A DNA stretch of 64,000 nt from Candidatus Paraprochloron terpiosi LD05 (GCA_018141785.1 CP073341.1:3065422-3129421), one strand, 5' to 3'. Counted from the first letter of the stretch, positions 27,941-36,997 are shown. Made by a program: numbers and translations. The notes: generated from the sequence alone by a model not told the origin.

Positions 27941-29971
27941 GTGCAGGTCAAGCTGGTGGAAAAGGGAACCCTGATAGAATTCAGACTCCAAGGAGAGCGT
28001 CTTCTTGCCGTTACCGAACGTCCGGAAGGAAAAAAAGATTGGATTGTGGTTGACCAACGGGGTCAATCTCATAAACTGCGACCTGGGCGAGTAGAATATC
28101 AGATAGGTGGCGGCCCCTACAAACCAGGGGATATAGCAGACTTTGTCCGGGAAGTAGAAGTCCTAAGAGACCCCAGTAGCTTGGAAATAGCTTGGGAATT
28201 ACTGGTGGAAGAGGGAGAAACTGTGAACCCCTCCGAAATGGCCCTACTACTATTCTCAGACCAAAAACCAACCCTGGACTATGCAGCCCATAGCCTCCTA
28301 GCAGAAGATAAAATCTACTTCAAGAAAAAAGGCGATCACTACGAACCCCGAACAAGGAGTCAAGTAGAAGAAATTAAACATCAGTTAGAAGTAGAAGAAC
28401 AGCGAGAGCGGGAAAAAACAGCCTTTTTAACCCAGGTAAACCAGGCATTAGAAGGAGAGTCCGTCCAATGGGAGAGCCAGGATCGCACGAGTCTGGAAGC
28501 CTTGGAAAAGTTCGTCTTGGAGCCGGAACAACCGAACCGTAAAGCAAGAGATATCTTGGCATTGTTGGGGCGAGGGAAGATGCCTCCTGACGCTTTTCAA
28601 TTGCTGGTAGACTTAGGATGGTGGAGCAAACACGAAAATCTGTTCCTACGCCGCAGCTCATATCCCGTAAACATTCCTCAAAAGGTACTAGATGTAGTGC
28701 AATGTTACCTGGACACTCCCCCTGCTGACCCTGATAGCCTAAGACTCGATCTCACTCATCTTAAGGTCTACACCATTGATGACGAGGTGACTCAAGAGAT
28801 AGATGACGGCTTGAGCCTTGAAAACCTGGGGGAAGGACAAGGGTATCGGCTGTGGATTCATATTGCTGATCCCACTCGCTTAGTTTCTCCGGGAGACGAG
28901 CTGGACATGGAAGCTCGCAGTCGCAGCACTACCTTATATTTGCCCACTGGCATGATTTCTATGTTTCCAGCCCAACTGGCTACGGGACCAATGAGTTTGA
29001 TCCAAGGTAAAGTTTGTCCGGCTCTCAGTTTCGGGGTTATCTTAGAGGAGTCCGGAGCCATACAGTCCTACAGTATCCATGCCAGCCACATAAAACCCAC
29101 CTATCGCCTTACCTACGATGACGTTGATGAAATGTTCCAGTTGGATATTAAGGCGGAACCGGAGATATGTCAATTAGCAGCCATCGCCCAACTCCGACAG
29201 CAATGGCGCAGCAATAACGGCTCCATTCAAATTCATATGCCGGAATCTTCCATTAAAGTTAAATCCGATGAGGAAATCGTCATTGAATTGCTCAATGACT
29301 CTATATCTCGGCAAATAGTGGCAGAGATGATGATATTAGCTGGAGAAGTAGGGGGCAAATATGCTACTGAGCACAATATTCCTGTTCCCTTTCGCGCCCA
29401 ACCCCAACCGGAATTGCCATCGAGAGAAGAACTATTGCAGCTACCAGCAGGTCCGGTGCGCTTCTGTGCCTTACGGAGCTGTATGCCCCGGAGCGAAATT
29501 GGGGTTACCCCAGCTCGCCACGCCAGTCTCGGACTAGATAGCTATTCTCAAGTCACTTCTCCCATTCGCCGCTATACTGACTTGCTGGCTCACTTTCAGC
29601 TCAAAGCCCATTTGCGAGCAGAACCTTTGCCTTTCTCAGCAGAAGAGTTACAGGAAATCCTTTATAGTACCTCCATGTCCGCCTACGAAGCTACCTTAGT
29701 GGAGCGCCAAACTAATCGTTATTTTGCTCTAGAATATCTGCGACGCAACGCGGATCGAGTTTGGCCAGTACTAGTATTGCGCTGGCTGCGAGAAGATGAT
29801 AACTTGGGTTTGATTTTATTAGAAGATTTGGGTTTAGAACTACCCCATCGCTTCGAGGGTTCCGTTTCCCTGGGCGATCGCCTGGAAGTACAAGTTAGTC
29901 GCGCTGATCCCCATCGGGATGAGATTCGCTTCCGGGAAATACTTGCAAGTTCTGATAATCAGCATAATTAA
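27941..29971 (+). CDS. RNase II/R-family 3'-5' exoribonuclease
   Basis: 676 aa from a GTG at 27941. The RNB catalytic domain spans roughly residues 265-600. TIDDEVTQEIDDGLSLE carries the metal-binding aspartates, and LWIHIADPTRLVSPGDELD and SRSTTLYLPTGMISMFP are the next conserved blocks. SQVTSPIRRYTDLLAH is the RNA-binding 'P-I-R-R-Y-x-D' motif. An S1-like C-terminal domain ends the protein. Degrades single-stranded RNA. It follows rpmG-rpsR, the order seen in many cyanobacteria, where it has also been called Zam. The last 82 bases before its end are copied 1.4 kb downstream. Confidence 0.93.
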   Translation: MQVKLVEKGTLIEFRLQGERLLAVTERPEGKKDWIVVDQRGQSHKLRPGRVEYQIGGGPYKPGDIADFVREVEVLRDPSSLEIAWELLVEEGETVNPSEMALLLFSDQKPTLDYAAHSLLAEDKIYFKKKGDHYEPRTRSQVEEIKHQLEVEEQREREKTAFLTQVNQALEGESVQWESQDRTSLEALEKFVLEPEQPNRKARDILALLGRGKMPPDAFQLLVDLGWWSKHENLFLRRSSYPVNIPQKVLDVVQCYLDTPPADPDSLRLDLTHLKVYTIDDEVTQEIDDGLSLENLGEGQGYRLWIHIADPTRLVSPGDELDMEARSRSTTLYLPTGMISMFPAQLATGPMSLIQGKVCPALSFGVILEESGAIQSYSIHASHIKPTYRLTYDDVDEMFQLDIKAEPEICQLAAIAQLRQQWRSNNGSIQIHMPESSIKVKSDEEIVIELLNDSISRQIVAEMMILAGEVGGKYATEHNIPVPFRAQPQPELPSREELLQLPAGPVRFCALRSCMPRSEIGVTPARHASLGLDSYSQVTSPIRRYTDLLAHFQLKAHLRAEPLPFSAEELQEILYSTSMSAYEATLVERQTNRYFALEYLRRNADRVWPVLVLRWLREDDNLGLILLEDLGLELPHRFEGSVSLGDRLEVQVSRADPHRDEIRFREILASSDNQHN

Positions 29972-30091
29972 GATAAAATGACATGGTGGGAAAAACCCAA
30001 CCAGATTGTCTGTTTAGATTATGAAGATTCCCGTCTTTATTGTTCGGCGATTTCCTTCATTTCTGCCCGTCAATTCTTTTAGGTACGTCCT

Positions 30092-30588
30092 TTGATGCTA
30101 ACAATTATGGCCCATACTGAGCAAGATTACCTTGAAATAGCCAAGGTTGTGGATCTGCGCTTTACTGCGGATTTGATTTGGCCCAAAAGTTTCTTTAGAC
30201 CCGCCCTGGATACTGAAGTTATTGGTCTTTTATGGCAGCTCGAAGAGCTATATTGCCCACCAGAAAACCTGGAGAATGCCCGTCAGGAACTCAGATGTTT
30301 TATGGACAAAGTTTGGCACCACAGGAGAGTTTCGCGCTCTACGCCCCGGCGCAAAGAGAGGAGGAAGCATTCTGCTAAACCGCGAATTTTTTATCCCTAT
30401 TACGGATCGCGATCGCTTTCGCATTCAAATCAAGACACAACCAGAAATTGGGAAGAGGCTTTAAGAGCAAATCCTCCACCAGAGGGGTCTTCCCTACTTT
30501 CTAAAATGCTATACTGAGGGTTTTCGCCAGGGTTTCGAGAATCACTACGATGACTACATTAGAGAGAAACCTATATGGGAGCGATAAA
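30092..30588 (+). pseudogene. Decayed gene of unknown family
   Basis: The first frame (from the ATG at 30092) reads sensibly to about VWHH near 30320. A second frame then continues with GSILLNREFFIPITDRDRFR and IQIKTQPEI. A third fragment (GLPYFLKCYTEGFRQGFENHY) ends with a TAA at 30586-30588. The frames cannot be joined without at least two frameshifts. The DRFRIQIKTQPE piece is similar to DRFRIRVKTRPDPE at 32443, so part of it may be a broken copy of that gene, joined at a HIP1 site. Confidence 0.55.
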
Positions 30589-30591
30589 AGG

Positions 30592-30636
30592 TGTAGGGTA
30601 AGCTATGTTACCATAATTAACATGGCCCACCCTACA
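30592..30636. repeat. Imperfect inverted repeat, GTAGGGT palindrome
   Basis: TGTAGGGT at 30592-30599 pairs with ACCCTACA at 30629-30636, and inner bases (TATGTTA / TAACAT) extend the stem. It sits between the decayed gene and the BrnA end. It is typical of short palindromic repeats in cyanobacteria and could end transcription. Confidence 0.65.
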
Positions 30637-30686
30637 GCTAGGAATTAGTACTGATCACTGTCATGGTACGAGCTAACTGCTAATAG

Positions 30687-30980
30687 CTAAGGATTTGTTT
30701 CTGAGCGTATTTCTGTCATAATGTTAGCTATTTCTTCTTCTGATTGGATATGGTTAGCTAGAACTTTCTCAGTTACCTCTATAACCCGACGGTCAAATAA
30801 TTGAGCTAAGTCTTGTCGCAAACCTTGACCCAGATAAAATTTGAGCAATGCTATAAAAGACATATCCCGACTATTAGCTACTTTTCTCAGAGACTCTATG
30901 GTATCTTTGGGTATCTCTAAAGATATCGTTTCTGATGGACGAGAGTGTAGTTTTAATTCCCATTCTTCAGGCTTGTTCAT
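30687..30980 (-). CDS. brnA: BrnA-like antitoxin
   Basis: About 97 aa from the ATG at 30980 (MNKPEEWELKL); an upstream in-frame start at 30995 is possible. A ribbon-helix-helix-like DNA-binding stretch (ETISLEIPKDTIESLRKVA) is followed by a helix with the DMSFIALLKFYLGQGLRQDL phrase typical of antitoxins paired with BrnT. It is expected to bind and neutralise the toxin encoded just upstream and to repress the operon. The start overlaps the toxin stop by 14 bp, the usual coupling of such pairs. The pair is intact, in contrast to the broken genes around it. Confidence 0.82.
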   Translation of the reverse strand: MNKPEEWELKLHSRPSETISLEIPKDTIESLRKVANSRDMSFIALLKFYLGQGLRQDLAQLFDRRVIEVTEKVLANHIQSEEEIANIMTEIRSETNP

Positions 30981-31272
30981 ATAATATCCTCTCATGACGA
31001 GTAGCAGGACGAGCAGAAATTATTCGCGTTATTCTACCTCTTTCAACATAGACAACTAGCAAAAGACGCTGTTGACGAGAATAGCCAATGATAAAATCTC
31101 TTTTTTCACCATTATAACTTATCTTTGAGGTAGCGTCACCAAACTGGTAAAACGGATCGAAGAATACTTCAGCCGCTTCTTCAAATCTTACACCATGTTT
31201 TTCCAGGTTGCTTACCGCCTTATTTGAGTCCCATTCAAACTCAACACCTTGAAGAAGGTAAACGATATTCAT
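30967..31272 (-). CDS. brnT: BrnT-type ribonuclease toxin
   Basis: About 101 aa from the ATG at 31272 (MNIVYLLQGVEFEWD). BrnT toxins have an RelE-like fold and cut RNA. Family phrases are VEFEWDSNKAVSNLEKHGV, FEEAAEVFFDP, then RDFIIGYSRQQRLLLVVYVE and IISARPATRHERILYE, where the Arg, His and Glu residues of the active region lie. It is the first gene of the pair, toxin before antitoxin, as usual for brnTA. The frame starts three codons further upstream, but the internal Met is better conserved. Confidence 0.88.
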   Translation of the reverse strand: MNIVYLLQGVEFEWDSNKAVSNLEKHGVRFEEAAEVFFDPFYQFGDATSKISYNGEKRDFIIGYSRQQRLLLVVYVERGRITRIISARPATRHERILYEQA

Positions 31273-31337
31273 CAAATTCAAGGATCACCGACATTTCGCC
31301 CCTAATATAGCCAAAAAATCTCTCTTTGTAGGTTGGA

Positions 31338-31419
31338 CGATCGCCTGGAAGTACAAGTTAGTCGCGCTGATCCCCATCGGGATGAGATTCGCTTCCGGGA
31401 AATACTTGCAAGTTCTGAT
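31338..31419 (+). repeat. 82-bp exact copy of the RNase II gene 3' end
   Basis: Identical over 82 bp to 29875-29956 inside the RNase gene. The copy starts in a HIP1-like CGATCGC and is preceded directly by GTAGGTTGG. It is a dead gene fragment just upstream of the GT10 pseudogene, in the same orientation as its source. Confidence 0.9.
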
Positions 31420-31457
31420 GATGTCTTCGAAGCAAAAACTCAACTAAATTGTAAGTT

Positions 31458-32438
31458 ATGAAAAAAAAAGTCAAGATAGCATATTGTGATTATTGGACAG
31501 GATTTGATGCCGAAAATGATTTTATCTTTAAATGTCTAGATAAATTCTACGGTGCAGAAATTTCAAAATCTCCGGACTTTATTTTGTACTCTTGTTGAGG
31601 AAAGAGCTTTAAAAATTTTGATGGAATAAGGGTTTTCTTTACTGGGGAAAATGTCAGACCCAAGTTTTGGGATTGTGACTATGGCATAAGTTTCGATTAC
31701 TGTGAAAGAGACAATCATCTAAGACTCCCACTATATGTTCTTTATGCTAAGCCCGAAAAATTAATTAAACGAGAAGAAGGTCCTGATTTTGAGAGAATTT
31801 TGAGGGAGAAGACAAAGTTTTGTAATTTTATTTACTCTAATCCTAAATGCAAAATACGAAATAAATTTTTTTCAAAATTATCTCAGTATAAAAAGGTTGA
31901 TGCTGCTGGAAAGTTATTCAATAATATTGAAGGAACGATTGAAGAGATTACAGGAATAAAGAATCCTAAGAGTCCTGAGGCTAAGGTAGAGTTTATTCGG
32001 CCCTATAAGTTTACCATTGCCTTTGAGAATTCATCTGCTCCGGGTTACACAACTGAAAAAATTATTCATCCGATGATGGCAAGGAGTATTCCTATCTACT
32101 GGGGAAATAAAATAATTGATAGAGAGTTTAATAACAAAAGCTTTTTAAGCCTCCATGAATTTGCCAATATGGACAGCCTAATTAAAGAAATCATTAAAAT
32201 AGATCAAGATGATCAACTCTATTTGAAGTATCTTAAAGAACCTTATTTTTATAACAACCAACCTAATAAATATTATGATTTAGAGCGCATTAAACTCTTT
32301 TTTGACAAAATTCTTAAAACCAAAAAACTTAACCGGTTGAAATGGAGAGAAAAAATAAACGTTTTACCTTATCACTTATTACAGGTTAAGCCAATTATTT
32401 CAAAATTATTGAATAAGATGCCAAGTCTTTTTTTGTAG
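31458..32438 (+). pseudogene. GT10 (fucosyltransferase-type) glycosyltransferase with in-frame stop
   Basis: About 326 codons from the ATG at 31458, interrupted by a TGA at 31596-31598 in the same frame. The N-terminus is KIAYCDYWTGFDAENDF. After the stop, IRVFFTGENVRPKF is the donor-region motif, and PYKFTIAFENSSAPGYTTEK with SIPIYWG is the nucleotide-sugar-binding signature of alpha-1,3-fucosyltransferases. Such enzymes decorate surface polysaccharides. The gene is much more AT-rich than its neighbours, a sign of transfer. A start after the stop (for example 31800) would remove the conserved N-terminal half, so it is probably inactive. Confidence 0.82.
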
Positions 32439-32439
32439 G

Positions 32440-32769
32440 TTGGGCGATCGCTTTCGCATCCGGGTCAAGACACGACCAGACCCGGAGCGTCCCTCTTTTA
32501 TGATTCAGCTTGAGTGCGACTTCGGGGCTGACAACTCTGATTGGCAACCAGTCATCAGAGCAGACGATTGGCACGACAGACCCCACTTTGACATTCTCTC
32601 TCCAGACGGAACGACTAAAAAAGTCTGGCAGGATGATCTAGGAGACAATAAGATGAATATGAAAGCTTGCTTGCAAAAGCTAAAAGAAATTTGGTTAACA
32701 GAGAAAGAGCGTTATGAAAATGAACTTAAACTTAAGCGCCGAAGAACGCCACCGTATGGGGAACGCTAA
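32440..32769 (+). CDS. Hypothetical protein, 5' end probably truncated
   Basis: About 109 codons from a TTG at 32440. The frame begins exactly where GTAGGTTGG meets a HIP1 site (GCGATCGC), so the true N-terminus is probably lost. Sequence includes DRFRIRVKTRPDPE, MIQLECDFG, PHFDILSPDGTTKKVW and a helical C-terminus. A shorter relative of its first part is encoded near 30405 in the decayed gene. It overlaps the next gene by 56 bp. The family is a small cyanobacterial one that I cannot name securely. No ribosome site is visible for the TTG. Confidence 0.5.
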   Translation: MGDRFRIRVKTRPDPERPSFMIQLECDFGADNSDWQPVIRADDWHDRPHFDILSPDGTTKKVWQDDLGDNKMNMKACLQKLKEIWLTEKERYENELKLKRRRTPPYGER

Positions 32770-32992
32770 CATTGATGCTCTTGCCAACTTCTTAGAAGAT
32801 CTGATGGATAATCCTGACAAGATATCCTCTATCCCTGATGGAGAGATTGTGATTCTAACTACAGATGATGAATGGGTAAACGAGCAAATGGAGCTTCTTA
32901 AAGCTCAACTCAAGAGGTCGCAATCGCTTTGCGGAACTGGGCGCGCTGCGAAGCAGATCCCTGCGGGGTCGCTCCCTACACGTCCTTATTAG
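32714..32992 (+). CDS. Small hypothetical protein with repeat-derived tail
   Basis: 92 codons from the ATG at 32714 (or 32720, MNLNLSAEERHRMG). The first ~65 residues look like a conserved short cyanobacterial family (ANFLEDLMDNPDK, IVILTTDDEWVNEQM). The last ~25 residues (SQSLCGTGRAAKQIP onward) are encoded by a GC-rich palindromic repeat (about 32918-32975), so they probably replaced the original end. The overlap with the preceding gene suggests that the two formed a pair, perhaps toxin-antitoxin-like, but this is inference. Confidence 0.6.
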   Translation: MKMNLNLSAEERHRMGNANIDALANFLEDLMDNPDKISSIPDGEIVILTTDDEWVNEQMELLKAQLKRSQSLCGTGRAAKQIPAGSLPTRPY

Positions 32993-33185
32993 GCGTAGCC
33001 CACTATACTATCTGGTAAAATTTTAGCTTTCTGAACGTATTGCCCACCCTACATAATTGCTTAATTCATTGATTGTTCGAGGGAAAAATTTCTCCCTCTC
33101 TCCTCTTCCCTCTGCGTCCTCTGCGTCTCTGCGGTTTATTCTAAAAAAGGGCAATTTTAGTCTATTTGCTATGTCGTCAGGTGGC

Positions 33186-33746
33186 TCATACATTTAATTC
33201 CAAAAGACCAGCAGGAGGATTAATTTCTAAACGTCCCTTTTCCAAATCTACTACGGGTACTATTTCGGTGACAAAGGGAATCAAAATAGGTGCTGGTTTC
33301 TGATGCAACTGAACTTTTAATAAATCGTTACCTGCGAAGTACACATCAATTACTACACCTATTTTATCCCCGGTGAGTTGATGGTACACTTCCAGATTGA
33401 TTAAATCACCCACGTGGTATTCCCCTTCTTCCAGTTGAGGGCGATCCTTTGCGGGAACAAGCAATTTACAGCCCCGCAAATTATCAGCCTCCTCCCGAGT
33501 TTCAATCCCTTCTAATTGCACCACATATAAATTCTTCCCCGGTATTTGATAACCTCCCTGTAATTCTACAGGAACAGGAGCCAAACTCCCTTTTCTTTGC
33601 AGCCATCTAGTACCGGGTTCCAGGAATCTTTCCGGGAAATCAGAACTGGGATTAACCCGCAACTCCCCTTTCAATCCTTGAGGAGCCACTATGGTACCGA
33701 TTTCAAGCCATTGTAGGTGGGTTTGTGTCCTTTTATGTCCAAGCAA
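33186..33746 (-). CDS. rimM: Ribosome maturation factor RimM
   Basis: 186 codons; the only suitable start is a TTG at 33746. RimM binds S19 and assists maturation of the 30S head domain. The N-terminal barrel starts [19 protein letters not shown], the classic signature. The PRC-barrel second half has [14 protein letters not shown], then NDLLKV, and the C-terminal [18 protein letters not shown]. The gene overlaps mraY by 14 bp and is cotranscribed with it. Confidence 0.95.
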   Translation of the reverse strand: MLGHKRTQTHLQWLEIGTIVAPQGLKGELRVNPSSDFPERFLEPGTRWLQRKGSLAPVPVELQGGYQIPGKNLYVVQLEGIETREEADNLRGCKLLVPAKDRPQLEEGEYHVGDLINLEVYHQLTGDKIGVVIDVYFAGNDLLKVQLHQKPAPILIPFVTEIVPVVDLEKGRLEINPPAGLLELNV

Positions 33747-34848
33747 GAGCTAATAACACCAAACTAGCATTTATTAAGTAGAAGATACCGACAATTTGGG
33801 TTTCTGTCCAGCCGCTCAATTCTAGATGATGGTGAATCGGGGCCATTTTGAACAAACGCTTGCCTTTACCATCTGGTCCTTTGGTAGCTTTATAGTAGCT
33901 AACTTGGGCAATGACGGAAAGGGATTCCACGAAGAAAATGCCGCTAATCAGAAAAAGACTCCAAAGATTACCACTGAGTAATCCCACTGCTCCTAAGGCT
34001 GGTCCTAAAGCTTCCGAACCGGTATCTCCCATGAAAACCCTAGCCTTATGGTGATTGTGAACTACAAAGCCGAGACAGGCACCGGAGAGAGAGGCGCAGA
34101 AGATGGTTAAACTGGGGTTGTTGGGGGTAAGAATGACCCCGAGACCCAAAAAGGCGATCGCCCCTGTTCCTGCTGCCAGTCCGTCTACCCCATCGGTAAG
34201 ATTGGTGGCATTACTTTCTGCTACCAGTACAAACCCAGCCAAGGGAAAAAATAGCAGTCCCAAGGGTAAGGTTAGCTGCAAGGGTAACTTGATGGTGGTA
34301 ATGGTGGCTGGTTGGGTGAGAAACATCCAAAGACAAAAGAGCAACGCCACAGCAATTTGTCCCATTAGTTTCATCCGAGGGGAGATCCCTTTATTGGACT
34401 TGCGTCGCAGCACTTGCCAATCGTCTAGCCAGCCAATACTACCGTAGCCGAGAGTGACGAGACAGGGAGCAATGACATCTGGGGCAAAACCGGACCAGAA
34501 CAGGGCCACCAACACTGCTACGGGGATGAAAAATATGCCCCCCATAGTGGGGGTGCCTGCTTTTTTCAGATGGCTTTCCGGTCCATCCTCCCGGATGATT
34601 TGTCCTGTTTTCAGCCTTTGGAGCAAGGGAACCGCCCCATAACCCACCGCTGCACTAATTACAGCAGATAGGAGCAGGGGTAAGAGAAGGGATCCCCCAG
34701 GAAATTGCTCCAAAATCAAATCTCTGACAGTTGCTCCCAAAAGTAAGAGTCCAGCTAAAAATAGCAGCAAATCCCTACCTGAAGGATTGAAAACTTTCTG
34801 GGATAATAATTTTCCGTCTTTCACAACTCCCTCGTACAGCTGCCTCAC
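33733..34848 (-). CDS. mraY: Phospho-N-acetylmuramoyl-pentapeptide-transferase
   Basis: 371 aa, GTG at 34848 overlapping the TAG of the DUF3134 gene by one base. An integral membrane enzyme that moves phospho-MurNAc-pentapeptide to undecaprenyl phosphate to form lipid I in peptidoglycan synthesis. About ten hydrophobic helices. Conserved cytoplasmic loops are [22 protein letters not shown] with the catalytic aspartates, [11 protein letters not shown], and the C-terminal [12 protein letters not shown]. Complete, in an operon with rimM downstream. Confidence 0.97.
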   Translation of the reverse strand: MRQLYEGVVKDGKLLSQKVFNPSGRDLLLFLAGLLLLGATVRDLILEQFPGGSLLLPLLLSAVISAAVGYGAVPLLQRLKTGQIIREDGPESHLKKAGTPTMGGIFFIPVAVLVALFWSGFAPDVIAPCLVTLGYGSIGWLDDWQVLRRKSNKGISPRMKLMGQIAVALLFCLWMFLTQPATITTIKLPLQLTLPLGLLFFPLAGFVLVAESNATNLTDGVDGLAAGTGAIAFLGLGVILTPNNPSLTIFCASLSGACLGFVVHNHHKARVFMGDTGSEALGPALGAVGLLSGNLWSLFLISGIFFVESLSVIAQVSYYKATKGPDGKGKRLFKMAPIHHHLELSGWTETQIVGIFYLINASLVLLALAWT

Positions 34849-35096
34849 TACTCTTCATCATCTTTATAGCTTTGCTCCTCAGCGTCCATCAGTTGTAAAA
34901 TTTCTCTGTCGTCATCTATCTGATTCGGGATTTCTTCCACTTCACGAGGGATGAGACGATTATTCATTTTCAACCAATCCATCAGAGATGGTTCTGGTCT
35001 CAGGGGAATCACCGCTGCTGGTTCGTAGCGGGGTTCTTGACGTAAGGCCGGATTCTTCTTCATGAGTTTAGCTATGGAATATTCAGAGTCTACCAT
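34848..35096 (-). CDS. DUF3134-family cyanobacterial protein
   Basis: 82 aa, acidic. Conserved centre: NPALRQEPRYEPAAVIPLR, SLMDWLKMNNRLIPREVEE, then a run of acidic residues. It matches the small cyanobacteria-specific DUF3134 family of unknown function. It is the first gene of the mraY-rimM operon; its stop overlaps the mraY GTG. Expression with cell-wall and ribosome-assembly genes gives no clear hint of its job. Confidence 0.82.
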   Translation of the reverse strand: MVDSEYSIAKLMKKNPALRQEPRYEPAAVIPLRPEPSLMDWLKMNNRLIPREVEEIPNQIDDDREILQLMDAEEQSYKDDEE

Positions 35097-35174
35097 GGCA
35101 TTTTTGACTGGGTTTGACTGAGCTTGTAGCTCAAGTTTACAATCGAATAGGAGATCTAGCTAAGGAGTCTGACC

Positions 35175-35759
35175 ATGAGTGAGAAAACAGCGTTATTAGA
35201 AGCGATCGCAGGTCAAAATCGCGGTTTGCTTGCTTCGGAAATTGACAGAGTGAAAATTCTAGCTGCCATAGAACGGTTGGAAGACCACAATCCGACGCCA
35301 AAACCCCTGGAAGCAGCGGATCTGCTTGCTGGTAACTGGCGCTTGCTCTACACTACCAATCAGCAATTACTCGGTTTCGATCGATTCCCCCTACTCACAA
35401 TTGGTCAAATCTATCAATCCATTCGCCCTACTCAGAATAAAGTCTATAATATTGCCGAAATTATTGGCTTACCCTTTTTGGAAGGATTGGTGAGTGTTGC
35501 AGCCAGCTATGAACCCGTTGACCAGCGACGAGTGAATGTGACATTCCAGCGCTCTATTATTAGCTTGCAACGCTTCATCAACTATCGTTCTCCCGGTCAG
35601 TTTATCGAACAACTGGAAGCGGGGAAAAAGTTTTTCCCTCTTGATTTTAACATCTCCAATCGCAATCAGCAAGGGTGGCTGGAGACTACTTATTTGGACT
35701 CTGACTTGCGTCTAGGTCGAGGTAATGAAGGCAACGTATTTGTCCTAATTAAAGATTGA
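35175..35759 (+). CDS. PAP/fibrillin (plastid-lipid-associated) family protein
   Basis: 194 aa. The family core is present: LLAGNWRLLYTTNQQLLGFDR near residue 55, then IYQSIRPTQNKVYNIAEI and WLETTYLDSDLRLGRGNEG at the end. Fibrillins are lipocalin-like proteins bound to thylakoids and lipid droplets, linked to protection of photosystem II under light stress. The ATG at 35175 follows AAGGAG. Divergent from the mraY operon; monocistronic. Confidence 0.92.
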   Translation: MSEKTALLEAIAGQNRGLLASEIDRVKILAAIERLEDHNPTPKPLEAADLLAGNWRLLYTTNQQLLGFDRFPLLTIGQIYQSIRPTQNKVYNIAEIIGLPFLEGLVSVAASYEPVDQRRVNVTFQRSIISLQRFINYRSPGQFIEQLEAGKKFFPLDFNISNRNQQGWLETTYLDSDLRLGRGNEGNVFVLIKD

Positions 35760-36021
35760 TTTAATGTTCTCTGATAAATTGGAGTAAATGGGCGTGAAAC
35801 TCTTGGGTTGCTCTCATATAACAACGGGTAGTTTATTCCTTCCAATTGGATCCTAGCTCCCCTAAGAGTTCTAGACTGCCAAGTTTGGTAGCTCAAACTA
35901 ACTCCAGATGGCTAAAGTACTGGTTTTCCTGTTTCTTTTCCTGCTGTTAAATAATGAATTTTCATTCGTTCTTTGTTGTTGCTATAATCTAATCCAAGAG
36001 CTATTACAACTACTATTATAT

Positions 36022-36780
36022 ATGATTCGTCTATCTCAAGGACAACTCAATTTACTGGAAACTTGTCCAGTTCAGTTCCAAAAGATTTATCTTGAGCAAT
36101 TGTCCTCCCCTATCAGTCCAGAACAACAAGCAGGAGCCGCTTGGGGAAATCGGTTTCACCTCTTAATGCAACAACGGGAATTGGGGTTACCCGTAGAGTC
36201 CCTCTTAAAAGAAGATGAGGAATTAGGTACTGTCATCGCTTCTCTCCTTAGTGCTGCTCCAGAAATTGCCCAACCCCAGGTGGAAGGTTGCCCTCAGACT
36301 AAGCGGGATGCGGAACATTGTCGCACTTTGAGTTTCGGTGGATATTTACTGACAGTTATCTACGACTTGCTCATTATGGATGATTCAAGAGCTAAAATAA
36401 TCGATTGGAAAACCTATCTGAAACCCCAAAACCAGGCCAAATTAGCTTCTAATTGGCAAACGAGACTCTATCTGTATATTTTAGCTGAAACTACTTCCTA
36501 TTTACCGGAACAAATTGAGATGATTTATTGGTTTGTCAAGTCTTCTCACAAACCTGAAAGCTTGAGATTTACTTATAATAGCAGTCAACATGAGGAAACT
36601 AGAAAAGATTTGACTCGCTTGTTAAGTAATTTAGATAGTTGGTTGGAAGCTAATGAGTTCCCACATTTGCCCAACTGTCAAGAAGATATTTGTCCCTATT
36701 ATGTAAAGCACAAGGACGAAAAAACGATGGTTAATAACTGGATTATTTATATTAACACTATTGAGGAAGTATCTCTTTAA
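36022..36780 (+). CDS. PD-(D/E)XK nuclease-superfamily protein (RecB-like)
   Basis: 252 aa from the ATG at 36022 (MIRLSQGQLNLLETCP). The frame is open for 38 more codons upstream, but these are hydrophobic and unlike the family. Motifs of RecB-type nucleases: the start SQGQLNLLETCPVQF; WGNRFHLLMQ with the His; YDLLIM and AKIIDWKTY, giving the D...D-x-K of the active site; QTRLYLYIL; and a C-terminal CQEDICPYY that could hold part of an Fe-S or zinc site. It is a single gene with no partner, so its process is unknown. It resembles chromosomal cyanobacterial members of this fold. Confidence 0.8.
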   Translation: MIRLSQGQLNLLETCPVQFQKIYLEQLSSPISPEQQAGAAWGNRFHLLMQQRELGLPVESLLKEDEELGTVIASLLSAAPEIAQPQVEGCPQTKRDAEHCRTLSFGGYLLTVIYDLLIMDDSRAKIIDWKTYLKPQNQAKLASNWQTRLYLYILAETTSYLPEQIEMIYWFVKSSHKPESLRFTYNSSQHEETRKDLTRLLSNLDSWLEANEFPHLPNCQEDICPYYVKHKDEKTMVNNWIIYINTIEEVSL

Positions 36781-36829
36781 TCAAGGGTATAGTATAGTAG
36801 TAGAGTGGGAAAGAAGCAATTTTCTCTCA

Positions 36830-36997
36830 TTATAGGGGACCAAGCTTTTCCCCAATTGCCCACCCTATTGACTGACTGATGGGTGCGGGAACCATTTCCC
36901 CCCGAAAATCTAACAATTGGACGATAATGAGGTAGGTAATAGCCAGAAATAGAGAAATAGCTCCGGTAATAATGGCGACAATTTTGCCTTTTGTCAT
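36830..36997 (-). CDS. 55-aa single-helix membrane protein
   Basis: Starts MTKGKIVAIITGAISLFL at the ATG at 36997, with AGAGG nearby upstream. One hydrophobic helix (residues ~5-29) is followed by LLDFRGEMVPAPIS, the most conserved-looking part. Small proteins of this exact design are conserved in cyanobacteria; the function is unknown. It lies downstream of petJ on the same strand after a hairpin. Too short for routine ORF calling, but codon use and start context support it. Confidence 0.7.
   Translation of the reverse strand: MTKGKIVAIITGAISLFLAITYLIIVQLLDFRGEMVPAPISQSIGWAIGEKLGPL

Noticed and set aside
30092..30517. 141-codon ORF taken as an intact gene
   Set aside because: Family-like sequence moves to other frames after ~30320, so the tail of this ORF is not the true protein.
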